The position numbers and the translations under genes were made by a program. From NCBI GenBank assembly GCA_934230115.1, contig CAKQEI010000057.1, positions 1 through 16,540 on the forward strand: a DNA stretch of 16,540 nt, read 5' to 3'. Shown here in pieces: positions 1 to 7,157 of this stretch (positions within the stretch are counted from its first letter, which is position 1; each line of letters starts with the position of its first letter). This stretch comes from an uncultured Prevotella sp. (lineage in GTDB: Bacteria > Bacteroidota > Bacteroidia > Bacteroidales > Bacteroidaceae). A model generated the notes under the pieces. It was not told where the DNA came from. It saw nothing but the letters and a program-made list of their open reading frames with translations, and made no database searches.

Positions 1-1786
1 GAGTGGTGCCGTTCAGCTTGTTGTAGTTGTCGACAGCCAGGGTGAAGAGCTTCTGCAGGGTGGGCAGCATCACCTTTGTGCCCACCTTGATGCCGGGCTG
101 CAGGGCGTGGCGCACGTCGGAGTTCTCAAGCTCAAACATCTGTTCCTGGATGGAGCGGGCCTGGCTGTAGAGCGAGGCGAAGTCGAGTGCGGAGTTGCCC
201 TCGAGCATCATCACCACCGTAGAGCCGTAGTCGGCAAGGTTCTTGGCCTGCAGGAGCCAGGGGCGCAGCTCGCGAATGAGCTCCTTGTTGGTCTTGTCGG
301 CAAGCAGGAGGTCGCAGGCGTTCTTCAGTTGCAGGCACTTGGCGTTGATTTCGCCTATAGCCTTCTTGTCGCCCTTGATGGCAGCCTGGGCTATGTGGCT
401 GAGCTCCTCGCCCTCGTCGCGTCGGAATCCGTGGCCGTTCTGTCCAAGGTCCTTGTTGTAGAGGGCGAAGGTGTGCAGGGCCTCGGCGTTGGACGGCAGC
501 AGGGCGTTGATGGCCTTGGTCCAGTCCTTCTGGTAGTCGTAGGCCTTCATGTTCCAAGTGTAGTCGGCAATGCCGTAGAGTGCTATTTTCGATGCCTCGG
601 CGTGCTCCATAGGGTTGGACACGAATCCCGACATGTCGTCGGCAATGTCCTTGCCGTTGCCGTAGGCAGGACCAAGGAGCACGTGGTCTCTCACGAAGTC
701 GCTCACGGGGAAGTTCCACCAGATGTAGGCCTTGCGGTCGATGCGGCTGTTGATCCACTCCATCGACTCCTTGTCGATGCAATGCACCACGCTGTTGCCA
801 GTCCACATGATGCGTATGTCCTTGTTCATCTTGGTGCCGAGCGTGCGCAGGTAGCCCTTCTCGTCGTTCGCCCAGGCGCGGTTGTACTCAGTGGGGCACA
901 TGATGAGCGGCGAGATGTCGTGGTGGCGGTTGATGAAGTTGTCGTCGACATAGTTGAGCAGCTCAGCCTGCTTGTCGGCCTTTGCGCCCTCGCCCCAGAT
1001 GTCGTCGAAGAACACGGCGAAGGAGCGTATGCCGAGGGCGTACATCATCTCAAGCTTGTTGATGAGGTTGTCGCGGTCGTCGTTGTTCCACTTTATGTCT
1101 ACTCCGGGGTGTATGGCCCAGTAGAAGTTCACGCCGTTCTGCTTCGACACCTCGTTGAGCTGCTTTATGCGCTGAGCCTCGTCGGCGGGGTAGGGCTTGC
1201 GCCACTGGTCGCGGTGATAGGGGTCGTCCTTTGGTCCGTAGATGTAGGTGTTCATCTTGTTGCGTCCGTAGAACTCTATTTGGCTCAGTCGCGCCTGGTG
1301 GCTCCAGGGCGTGCCGTAGAATCCCTCGACGGTGCCTCGGAAGTCGACGTCGGGCCAGTCGCTCACGGTGCCTTTCTCGAGCTTGCCTTGCGCCATTGAG
1401 CCGAGCAGGGTCTGCACGCCGTAGAAGAGTCCCTCCTCGTCGTTGCCTACCACAACGGCTCCCTTGTCGCCCACGCTGAGCCAGTAGGCTTCGGCCTTGT
1501 CGGGCAGGTGCTTGGTGTAGGCCTTGACGCTCTTGTCGCCCTTTACGCCGAGGGTGACGGTGAATTTGGCTCCCTGCTCCACCTTGAGCGCGCTCTTGAG
1601 CGCAGCCACGGCTATCGACTGCTGGCGCTGGCTGGTGGTCTTGATTCTCACGCTCTGTGGCACGGTGGCGAATCCTGTGGCCTGTATCTTCTGCGGCAGG
1701 GGGTTCACAATATTAAACTGTGCATTGGCTGGCAGCGAGCCAGCCAATGCGAGTGCGGAGATTATTCCGATTGTTAGTTTGTTCAT
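1..1786 (-). CDS. Secreted GH84 beta-N-acetylglucosaminidase (O-GlcNAcase type), 3' end cut by window edge
   Basis: Retaining exo-enzyme that releases terminal beta-linked GlcNAc using substrate-assisted catalysis, probably in the periplasm or at the cell surface. The frame is open from ATG at 1786 to the left edge, giving 595 codons; I recall the close homologue BT_4395 of Bacteroides thetaiotaomicron as about 737 residues, so roughly 140 C-terminal residues lie outside. A signal peptide covers residues 1-22 (cleavage after NA, before Q23). An N-terminal alpha/beta domain spans about 25-145. The catalytic barrel starts with RGTVEGFYGTPWSHQ near 150 and contains YGPKDDPYH (183-191), WAIHPG (223-228) and the catalytic pair Asp261-Asp262 in FAVFFDDIWGEG. 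The family motif NPMEHAEASKIA follows, then a helical region. It lies 38 bp downstream of the tricorn-type peptidase with no promoter visible between them. Activity on host glycans is inferred from family and context. Confidence 0.93.
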   Translation of the reverse strand, partial: MNKLTIGIISALALAGSLPANAQFNIVNPLPQKIQATGFATVPQSVRIKTTSQRQQSIAVAALKSALKVEQGAKFTVTLGVKGDKSVKAYTKHLPDKAEAYWLSVGDKGAVVVGNDEEGLFYGVQTLLGSMAQGKLEKGTVSDWPDVDFRGTVEGFYGTPWSHQARLSQIEFYGRNKMNTYIYGPKDDPYHRDQWRKPYPADEAQRIKQLNEVSKQNGVNFYWAIHPGVDIKWNNDDRDNLINKLEMMYALGIRSFAVFFDDIWGEGAKADKQAELLNYVDDNFINRHHDISPLIMCPTEYNRAWANDEKGYLRTLGTKMNKDIRIMWTGNSVVHCIDKESMEWINSRIDRKAYIWWNFPVSDFVRDHVLLGPAYGNGKDIADDMSGFVSNPMEHAEASKIALYGIADYTWNMKAYDYQKDWTKAINALLPSNAEALHTFALYNKDLGQNGHGFRRDEGEELSHIAQAAIKGDKKAIGEINAKCLQLKNACDLLLADKTNKELIRELRPWLLQAKNLADYGSTVVMMLEGNSALDFASLYSQARSIQEQMFELENSDVRHALQPGIKVGTKVMLPTLQKLFTLAVDNYNKLNGTT

Positions 1787-1824
1787 TTGTTGTTTTTAAA
1801 TAATTCTTCTGACGTTTTTCTTTT

Positions 1825-4800
1825 TTACTTCTTGTCAATAACTTTCAGCATTTCCTCCACGGCAGCCTTGAGCTGTCGGTCGTTGCCCGAGAGATAGTCC
1901 TCAGGCGAGTTGTAGACGGTGATGTCGGGGTTGAGCTGAGTGTTCTCGCTGTAGACACCGTCGAGCGACATGCAGCCCACCTGCGGGATGCCGTAGACGA
2001 GCGATGGGTCGAGCAGCGTCTCCCACCACACGGCTGTCATGGTGCCAGCTATTGGCGCTCCGATGAGCTTGCCTATGCCGAGCGTCTTGTAGACGAGCGG
2101 GAATCCCTGTCCGTTGCTGTAGTCGTCCTCGCAGATGAGCACGCACGATGGCTTGATCCACTTGTTGAACGGGTCGTTGCCTATGAACTTGCCCCGTGGC
2201 ACAAACTTCTGGTAGTTCTTGCCGTTGAGCAGGGTGCAGAGGTCGTCGTGGAGCCATCCGCCGCCGTTGTGGCGCTCGTCGACGATGGCAGCCTCGCACT
2301 TGCGGTTCTTCTCGCCGAGCAGGTCGGCGTAGACGTCGTGGAAGCTCTCGGCGTTCATGGCGCGCACATGCACGTAGGCAAGCCGTCCGCCCGAGAGGCT
2401 GTCCACCATCTGTCGGTTGCGCTCCACCCAACGCTTGTAGAGCAGGTTGGTGAGCTCGCCCTTGGAGATGCCCTTCACGGTGACGTCGAATGTCTTGCCA
2501 CCCTTCGACTTGCTCACGGTGAGGCGTATGGGCTTGCCTATCTTGCCGTCGAGCAGAGGGAAGTAGTCCATGCCAGCCTTCACGGTCTCGCCGTCGATTT
2601 GCTGAATGATGCAGCCAGGCTTGATGTCGGTGTTCTTGATGGCGCAGGGTCCGTTCTTCACCACTTCCTTCACGCGCAGGCCGTCGCCCTCGTAGCTTTC
2701 GTCGTAGAAGAGTCCGAGGTTGGCAGTCTGCAATGATGCCCATGTGCCGCTGTAGCGTGCTCCGGTGTGCGAGGCGTTAAGCTCGCCAAGCATCTCGCTG
2801 AGCATTTCCTGGAAGTCGAAGTTGTTGTTGATGTAGGGCAGGAATCGCTCGTAGGTCTTGCGGTAGGCGTCCCAGTCGACGTTGTGCAGGTTGTCCACGT
2901 AGAACTTGTCCTTGATTTGTCGCCACACGTGGTCGAACATGTAGGCCCGTTCGCTGTAGGGCTTGTAGTTGAATGTGGCCTCGAAGTCGATGTTCTTGGT
3001 GGCTCGGCTTGCTGTGTCGAACTTCTTGATTGCGCCTCCGCTTGTGAAGTAGAGGTTCTTGTAGTCCTTGTCGAACAGCATGTAACCACCGCCTATTCCC
3101 TTGCTTATAAGCTCGGTGCGGTTGTCCACGAGGTTGTGTCGCCAGAGGTCGTAGCCCCCCTCGAATGCAGCCTTGTAGTAGAGGTTTTCGCCGTCCTTGT
3201 CGAGGATGGCGTCGCCGAGGTTGGAGGAGTTGACGGTGAGTCGGATGACGCGGTCGCGGCAGTTGTCGAGGTCGAACTTGAGTTCGTCGACGTCGGCAGG
3301 CTTTGGCTTGTCGGCATTCTTCTTCTCCTCCTTCTCCTTCTTTTCCTCTTCCTTCTTCTCCTTCTTGGTCATGTTGTCCTTGGCGAGCTGTCGCTCCTCC
3401 TTGTTCATGCGGAACTTCTCCATGGCGTCGAGGTCGAAGAACATGATGTAGGCGTCGTACTCTGCTCCCCAGCTGCCGTGGCTGCGGTAGCCTGCGCGGT
3501 CGCTGCTGAAGAGCATAGCCTTGCCGCCGAGCACCCATCGTGCGTTGACGTCGCTATAGCCGCTGTTGGTGAGGTTGTGTATCTTGCCGTTGCCCGAGGC
3601 GTCGACGAGGGCTATGTCGGGGCAGTTCCATCCGCCCGTGCCCATATAAGAAGAGAGGAGCCACTTGCTGTCGGGGCTCCATGCGAAGTCGATGTCGCCG
3701 TCGCTGTAGGAGAAGAGGTATTTGCCGTCCATCGCCGTGCGCACCTTCTTGCTCTTGACGTTGAGCACGCGCAGGGTGGAGCGGTTCTCCCAGAAGGCTA
3801 TCTCCTTGCCGTCGGGGCTGTACTGTGGGCAGAGCGAGGTGCTGTCCGACTGTGTCAGTCGCTCCTCCTCAAGGGCGGTGGCGTAGGCAAACTGCTTCTC
3901 GTCCTTGTCCTTGATGGTTGTGGCGTAGATTTGCCATAGTCCGTTGCGCTCGGAGTCGTAGACGATGGTGCGTCCGTCGGGCGCGAAGTCGATGTTGCGC
4001 TCCTGCTCAGGTGTGTTGGTTATCTGCTTTGTGGTGCGGTATTCGAGGTTGGTGACGTAGACGTCGCCGTGTAGCACGAATCCCACTTCCTTGCCGTTGG
4101 GCGAGAGCTTGATGTTGCTCGCTCCGTAGTATTGTATCTGGCGTATGAGGTTCTTGCCCTCGTTGTCGGCAGTAATCTTGATGTTGAGCTTCTTGGGCTG
4201 TGCTCCCTCGCGCACGGTGTAGATTTCGCCGTCGTAGCCGTAGCAGAGGGTGCCGTCGGCGGACGCTGTGAGGAAGCGCACGGGGTTGGTGTTGTGGCTC
4301 GTGATTTGTGTGTCCTTGCCGTCGGGCGAGCGTCGGAAGATGTTGAACGAGCCGTTAAGCTCGCTCAGATAGTAGAACGACTTGCCGTCGGCAGCCCACA
4401 CGGGGTCGCGGTCCTCGCCGTTGAACGATGTGAGCTTCTTGTAGGAGCCGTTGCTCTTGAGCCAGATGTCGCGTGTGATGGGCGAGCGGTGGTGCTTGCG
4501 CCAGGGGTCTTCATAGCCCTTGTTGTCCATGTAGATGATGTCGCCCTGGGCGTTGATGTCGAGAGCGTCCATGGTGATTTCGGAGAAGAGCTTGGGGCGG
4601 CCTCCGTCGATGCCCACGCTGTAGACTTGGGGGAATGAGCCGCTGAAGATGATCGACTGGGCGGAGGGCATGATGTCGGTCTTGAAGAGCACGGTGGCGT
4701 TGTCGAGCCAGCGCAGTGGGGTCTCGTTGCCGCTGTTGGTTGTGATGCGGTGGGGCACGCCTCCGTCGGCGTCCATCACCCACACGTCCATGCTGCCCTC

Positions 4801-5052
4801 GCGGTTGGAGGCGAAGGCAATGTGGCGGCTGTCGGGGCTCCACACGGGGTAGGAGTCGAAGGCAGCGTTGGATGTTATCTGCTTGGCTTCGCCGCCTGTG
4901 GCAGGCACTGTGAAGATGTCGCCGCGGTAGGCGAATGCCACTGTCTTGCCGTCGGGCGAGATGGCGGAGTGGCGCAGCCACAGCGGATTGTCTTCCGCCA
5001 TGGCTGTTGCTCCTATTGAGGAGAGAAGGGTTGCTAATATGAGATGTCTCAT
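1825..5052 (-). CDS. Secreted tricorn-type S41 peptidase with TolB-like propellers and PDZ domain
   Basis: Large serine peptidase of the tricorn family (MEROPS S41B), which shortens peptides; here it is exported, unlike the cytosolic archaeal enzyme. The protein has 1075 residues, essentially the length of Thermoplasma tricorn. A signal peptide covers residues 1-19 (ATAMA/E). Repeated propeller blades of the type SPDGK, WSPDSRHIAFASNR or APDGRTIVYDSERN fill about 27-530. A Lys/Glu-rich linker occupies about 551-586, followed by a second propeller to about 690, a C1 helical domain at 700-765, a PDZ domain at about 775-860 and the C2 catalytic domain to the end. By alignment from memory with tricorn, the catalytic residues are Ser761-His762 (ASHTGA), nucleophile Ser979 (DDYSNGQGF) and Glu1036 (SENTQLNPDI), so the enzyme looks active. 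It sits 60 bp after the fucosidase and 38 bp before the GH84 gene, suggesting joint transcription. The natural substrate is unknown. Confidence 0.92.
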   Translation of the reverse strand: MRHLILATLLSSIGATAMAEDNPLWLRHSAISPDGKTVAFAYRGDIFTVPATGGEAKQITSNAAFDSYPVWSPDSRHIAFASNREGSMDVWVMDADGGVPHRITTNSGNETPLRWLDNATVLFKTDIMPSAQSIIFSGSFPQVYSVGIDGGRPKLFSEITMDALDINAQGDIIYMDNKGYEDPWRKHHRSPITRDIWLKSNGSYKKLTSFNGEDRDPVWAADGKSFYYLSELNGSFNIFRRSPDGKDTQITSHNTNPVRFLTASADGTLCYGYDGEIYTVREGAQPKKLNIKITADNEGKNLIRQIQYYGASNIKLSPNGKEVGFVLHGDVYVTNLEYRTTKQITNTPEQERNIDFAPDGRTIVYDSERNGLWQIYATTIKDKDEKQFAYATALEEERLTQSDSTSLCPQYSPDGKEIAFWENRSTLRVLNVKSKKVRTAMDGKYLFSYSDGDIDFAWSPDSKWLLSSYMGTGGWNCPDIALVDASGNGKIHNLTNSGYSDVNARWVLGGKAMLFSSDRAGYRSHGSWGAEYDAYIMFFDLDAMEKFRMNKEERQLAKDNMTKKEKKEEEKKEKEEKKNADKPKPADVDELKFDLDNCRDRVIRLTVNSSNLGDAILDKDGENLYYKAAFEGGYDLWRHNLVDNRTELISKGIGGGYMLFDKDYKNLYFTSGGAIKKFDTASRATKNIDFEATFNYKPYSERAYMFDHVWRQIKDKFYVDNLHNVDWDAYRKTYERFLPYINNNFDFQEMLSEMLGELNASHTGARYSGTWASLQTANLGLFYDESYEGDGLRVKEVVKNGPCAIKNTDIKPGCIIQQIDGETVKAGMDYFPLLDGKIGKPIRLTVSKSKGGKTFDVTVKGISKGELTNLLYKRWVERNRQMVDSLSGGRLAYVHVRAMNAESFHDVYADLLGEKNRKCEAAIVDERHNGGGWLHDDLCTLLNGKNYQKFVPRGKFIGNDPFNKWIKPSCVLICEDDYSNGQGFPLVYKTLGIGKLIGAPIAGTMTAVWWETLLDPSLVYGIPQVGCMSLDGVYSENTQLNPDITVYNSPEDYLSGNDRQLKAAVEEMLKVIDKK

Positions 5053-5112
5053 TGTTGTTGATATTGTTATGTTATAAGAATGTTGGCTTTTACTTGTCTT
5101 GAGCTTGCTGGC

Positions 5113-7017
5113 TTATCTTATTCCCAGTTCGGCTATTGCCATTGCCTCGCCTTCAACCACCATTCTTGCTGCCTTGAGCTTGATGTAGCGTGTCTTGGTG
5201 GCTGGGAAGGTGATGGTCTGTAGCACGGGGTTGTTCTGGATGTTGGAGAACTCGCCGCTCTTGATGGGTCGCAGCTCCTTGCCGTTGGCGTCGCACACGG
5301 CGAGGGAGTAGGTGTGGATGAGTCCCTTGCGGCCCTCGCTCTGGTCGGGCAGGTAGAGTAGGGTGGACACTTCGGTCTCGCGTCCGAGGTCGATCACTAC
5401 CTCGTTCTTGGGGCATGTGAGCACGGTTGAGGGCACACGGTCGGTGACGAGGGTGAGGTCGGTCTCGCTCATTCCGCTCAGCGAGAAGGGCTTCGACTTG
5501 ATGGCCTCGCCTGTCGGGCTCCATGTGAGCTGTGCGTCCTTGCCGCCGTAGTAGACGCCCACATTGTTAAGACAGATGGGGCCGCGCGAGTCGAGAATGC
5601 GCACACGTATGCCCTTCGACTCAATGGTGCGGAAGCGCAAGAGTCGCTTGTAGCCTATGGTTGTGGTCTCCTCGTCCTGCTCCACCTTGCGCCATGAGCC
5701 GTCGTTGGCGCGATATTCCACGCTGAAGCTTTTCACGCGCTGGCCCAGTGGAATGTATTCCTGGAGCATGATGCGGTTCATGAGCTGCGGCTTCTTGAAT
5801 GTGAAGGTGATGTCGGCTGAGGTTACTCCGTCGTTAGTGGCCCAGTAGGTGTCCCAAGAGGAGTCGGTCATGGCCTTGGCTGTGAACTGTCCGCCGCGCT
5901 CGTTGCTCACAGTGGGCTTCATTCCAGCCACGAGGTTGTGGGACAGTTCGCGCTGTATGGTCTTGTAGAAGTTGACGGCGTTGGCAGAGTCGATGGGGTG
6001 GATGAGTCCTTCGCGGTCGACTGGGAAGTTGAGCAGCAGAGTGGCGTTGTGACCCACGGAGCGGTAGTAGAGGTCGGTGAGCTGTTCGGGCGACTTCACC
6101 TTGCCGTCTTCCTCGGGATGATAGAACCATCCCGGACGTATTGACACGTCGCACTCGGCAGCTGTCCACTGGTTGCCGTCGGCATGGCCGTATTGCAGTT
6201 CGGGATATTTGGGGTAGCCCGGGTAGACCTCGCCTTTGCGTAGGAACGCCCAGTTGGTTTCGCCGGCAAATCCCTTCTCGTTGCCCACCCATCGGCAGCC
6301 GGGTCCGCCGTCGCCGAACACCACGGCGTTGGGCTGTATGCTGTCGAGCATCTGGAAGATGCGTGGATAGTTGTAGTAGTTCTTGCGGTCGATGGTGCGC
6401 TTGTCGCGTGCTCCGCCGTAGTAGCCGTCGCCGCCGTTGGCTCCGTCGAACCACACCTCGAACACCTCGCCGTAGTTGGTGAGGAGGTCGCGCAGCTGGG
6501 CGTAGAAATAGGGCAGATAGGAGGGGGTGGCGTAGTCGGCGCGCGAGCGGTCCCAGGGCGAGAGGTATACGGCAAACTTGAGTCCGTATTTCTTGCAGGC
6601 TTCGGAGAGTTCCTTCACCACGTTGCCCTTGCCGTTGCGCCAGGGCGACTTGCTCACGTTGTAGTCGTTGCCGTCGAAGGGCCATAGGCAGAATCCGTCG
6701 TGGTGTTTGGCTGTGAGGATTACGCCCTTCATGCCTGCTGCCACGAGGGTCTTGGCCCATTGCTCGCAGTCGAGGCGTGTGGGGTTGAAGGTCTTTGGGT
6801 CGGAGTCGCCGTAGCCCCATTCACGGTCGTTGAATGTGTTAAGGCCGAAGTGGATGAAGGCGTAGGTCTCCATGCGCTGCCAGTCGATTTGCTTCTGCTC
6901 GGGCAGTGGCAGGATTGGGGCTGGAGCCGTGACTTTGTCGATAGCCGAAATGGGGGTAGCAGCGAGTGCCGAAAGGGCAACCGCAGCCAATGTTCTCTTT
7001 AAGTTTTTATTGATCAT
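5113..7017 (-). CDS. Secreted GH29 alpha-L-fucosidase (subfamily B type) with C-terminal discoidin-like domains
   Basis: Retaining exo-fucosidase; the subfamily B type usually acts on alpha-1,3/1,4-fucose in branched (Lewis-like) glycans. The protein has 634 residues with a signal peptide at 1-25. The GH29 barrel spans about 35-360, with IHFGLNTF (55-62), AKHHDGFCLWP (103-113), nucleophile Asp191 in FEVWFDGANGG, and a likely acid/base Glu247 in RWVGNEKG. The LLLNFPVDREGLIHP segment near 327-341 is also family-typical. A discoidin (F5/8 type C, CBM32-like) domain follows at about 366-490, and a second beta-sandwich region at about 533-634 is predicted from its pattern only. The ATG at 7017 is preceded by an A-rich leader and a TAAGTTTG -7 box. 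It is the first gene of the fucosidase-peptidase-GH84 run. Subfamily B is inferred from the nucleophile context; linkage preference is not provable here. Confidence 0.93.
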   Translation of the reverse strand: MINKNLKRTLAAVALSALAATPISAIDKVTAPAPILPLPEQKQIDWQRMETYAFIHFGLNTFNDREWGYGDSDPKTFNPTRLDCEQWAKTLVAAGMKGVILTAKHHDGFCLWPFDGNDYNVSKSPWRNGKGNVVKELSEACKKYGLKFAVYLSPWDRSRADYATPSYLPYFYAQLRDLLTNYGEVFEVWFDGANGGDGYYGGARDKRTIDRKNYYNYPRIFQMLDSIQPNAVVFGDGGPGCRWVGNEKGFAGETNWAFLRKGEVYPGYPKYPELQYGHADGNQWTAAECDVSIRPGWFYHPEEDGKVKSPEQLTDLYYRSVGHNATLLLNFPVDREGLIHPIDSANAVNFYKTIQRELSHNLVAGMKPTVSNERGGQFTAKAMTDSSWDTYWATNDGVTSADITFTFKKPQLMNRIMLQEYIPLGQRVKSFSVEYRANDGSWRKVEQDEETTTIGYKRLLRFRTIESKGIRVRILDSRGPICLNNVGVYYGGKDAQLTWSPTGEAIKSKPFSLSGMSETDLTLVTDRVPSTVLTCPKNEVVIDLGRETEVSTLLYLPDQSEGRKGLIHTYSLAVCDANGKELRPIKSGEFSNIQNNPVLQTITFPATKTRYIKLKAARMVVEGEAMAIAELGIR

Positions 7018-7041
7018 AATAGATTAAGTTTGTTTTGTTTG

Positions 7042-7083
7042 CAAACTTACACAAAAATGTCGAAAAATACGACATTTTTGTGT
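7042..7083 (-). promoter_or_regulatory. Candidate fucosidase promoter with a perfect inverted repeat
   Basis: On the minus strand TAAGTTTG (7049-7042) matches the Bacteroidetes -7 consensus TAnnTTTG and would give a leader of roughly 15-20 nt before the ATG at 7017. Directly upstream is a perfect 14-bp inverted repeat: left arm 7049-7062, 7-nt loop, right arm 7070-7083 (CGACATTTTTGTGT). No clear -33 TTG is present at the usual distance, so an activator could be needed. The repeat could instead be a weak terminator for the upstream operon, because the inner stem TGTCG/CGACA is followed by TTTTT. Confidence 0.55.
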
Positions 7084-7120
7084 GGAAAAATGGCAGAATG
7101 TTTGTTTTGCACAATAGTTC

Positions 7121-7153
7121 CTTCAGATATTCTATAACTTTGAATATCTGAAG
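7121..7153 (-). terminator. Hairpin just after the ABC ATPase stop codon (candidate terminator)
   Basis: Perfect 12-bp inverted repeat (CTTCAGATATTC, 9-nt loop, GAATATCTGAAG) starting 4 nt past the ATPase stop codon at 7158. The position suits a transcript end or a 3' stabilising hairpin for the rsmG operon. The stem is AT-rich and no T-run follows on the minus strand, so intrinsic termination would be weak. Confidence 0.45.
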
Positions 7154-7157
7154 AGCC

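Noticed and set aside
107..1399. Long plus-strand open frame opposite the GH84 gene
   Set aside because: Its composition is low-complexity Val/Leu/Ala/His, as expected opposite a GC-rich gene. The minus-strand frame matches GH84 throughout.
3300..3370. Repetitive tract in the tricorn gene as a CRISPR-like or satellite repeat
   Set aside because: It is coding sequence for the Lys/Glu-rich linker, in frame and without regular spacers.
2767..3939. 390-codon plus-strand open frame opposite the tricorn gene
   Set aside because: The translation is a run of Val/Leu/Glu with a Leu-rich block that mirrors the Lys/Glu-rich linker codons. The minus-strand protein is clearly real.
7010..7030. AATCTATTATGA shared by the fucosidase and nucleoside phosphorylase start regions
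   Set aside because: Twelve AT-rich bases around a start codon can match by chance; no further similarity extends upstream.
7018..7157. Inverted repeats as ends of a mobile element
   Set aside because: No transposase or target duplication is nearby, and the two repeats differ in sequence; regulatory or terminator roles fit better.
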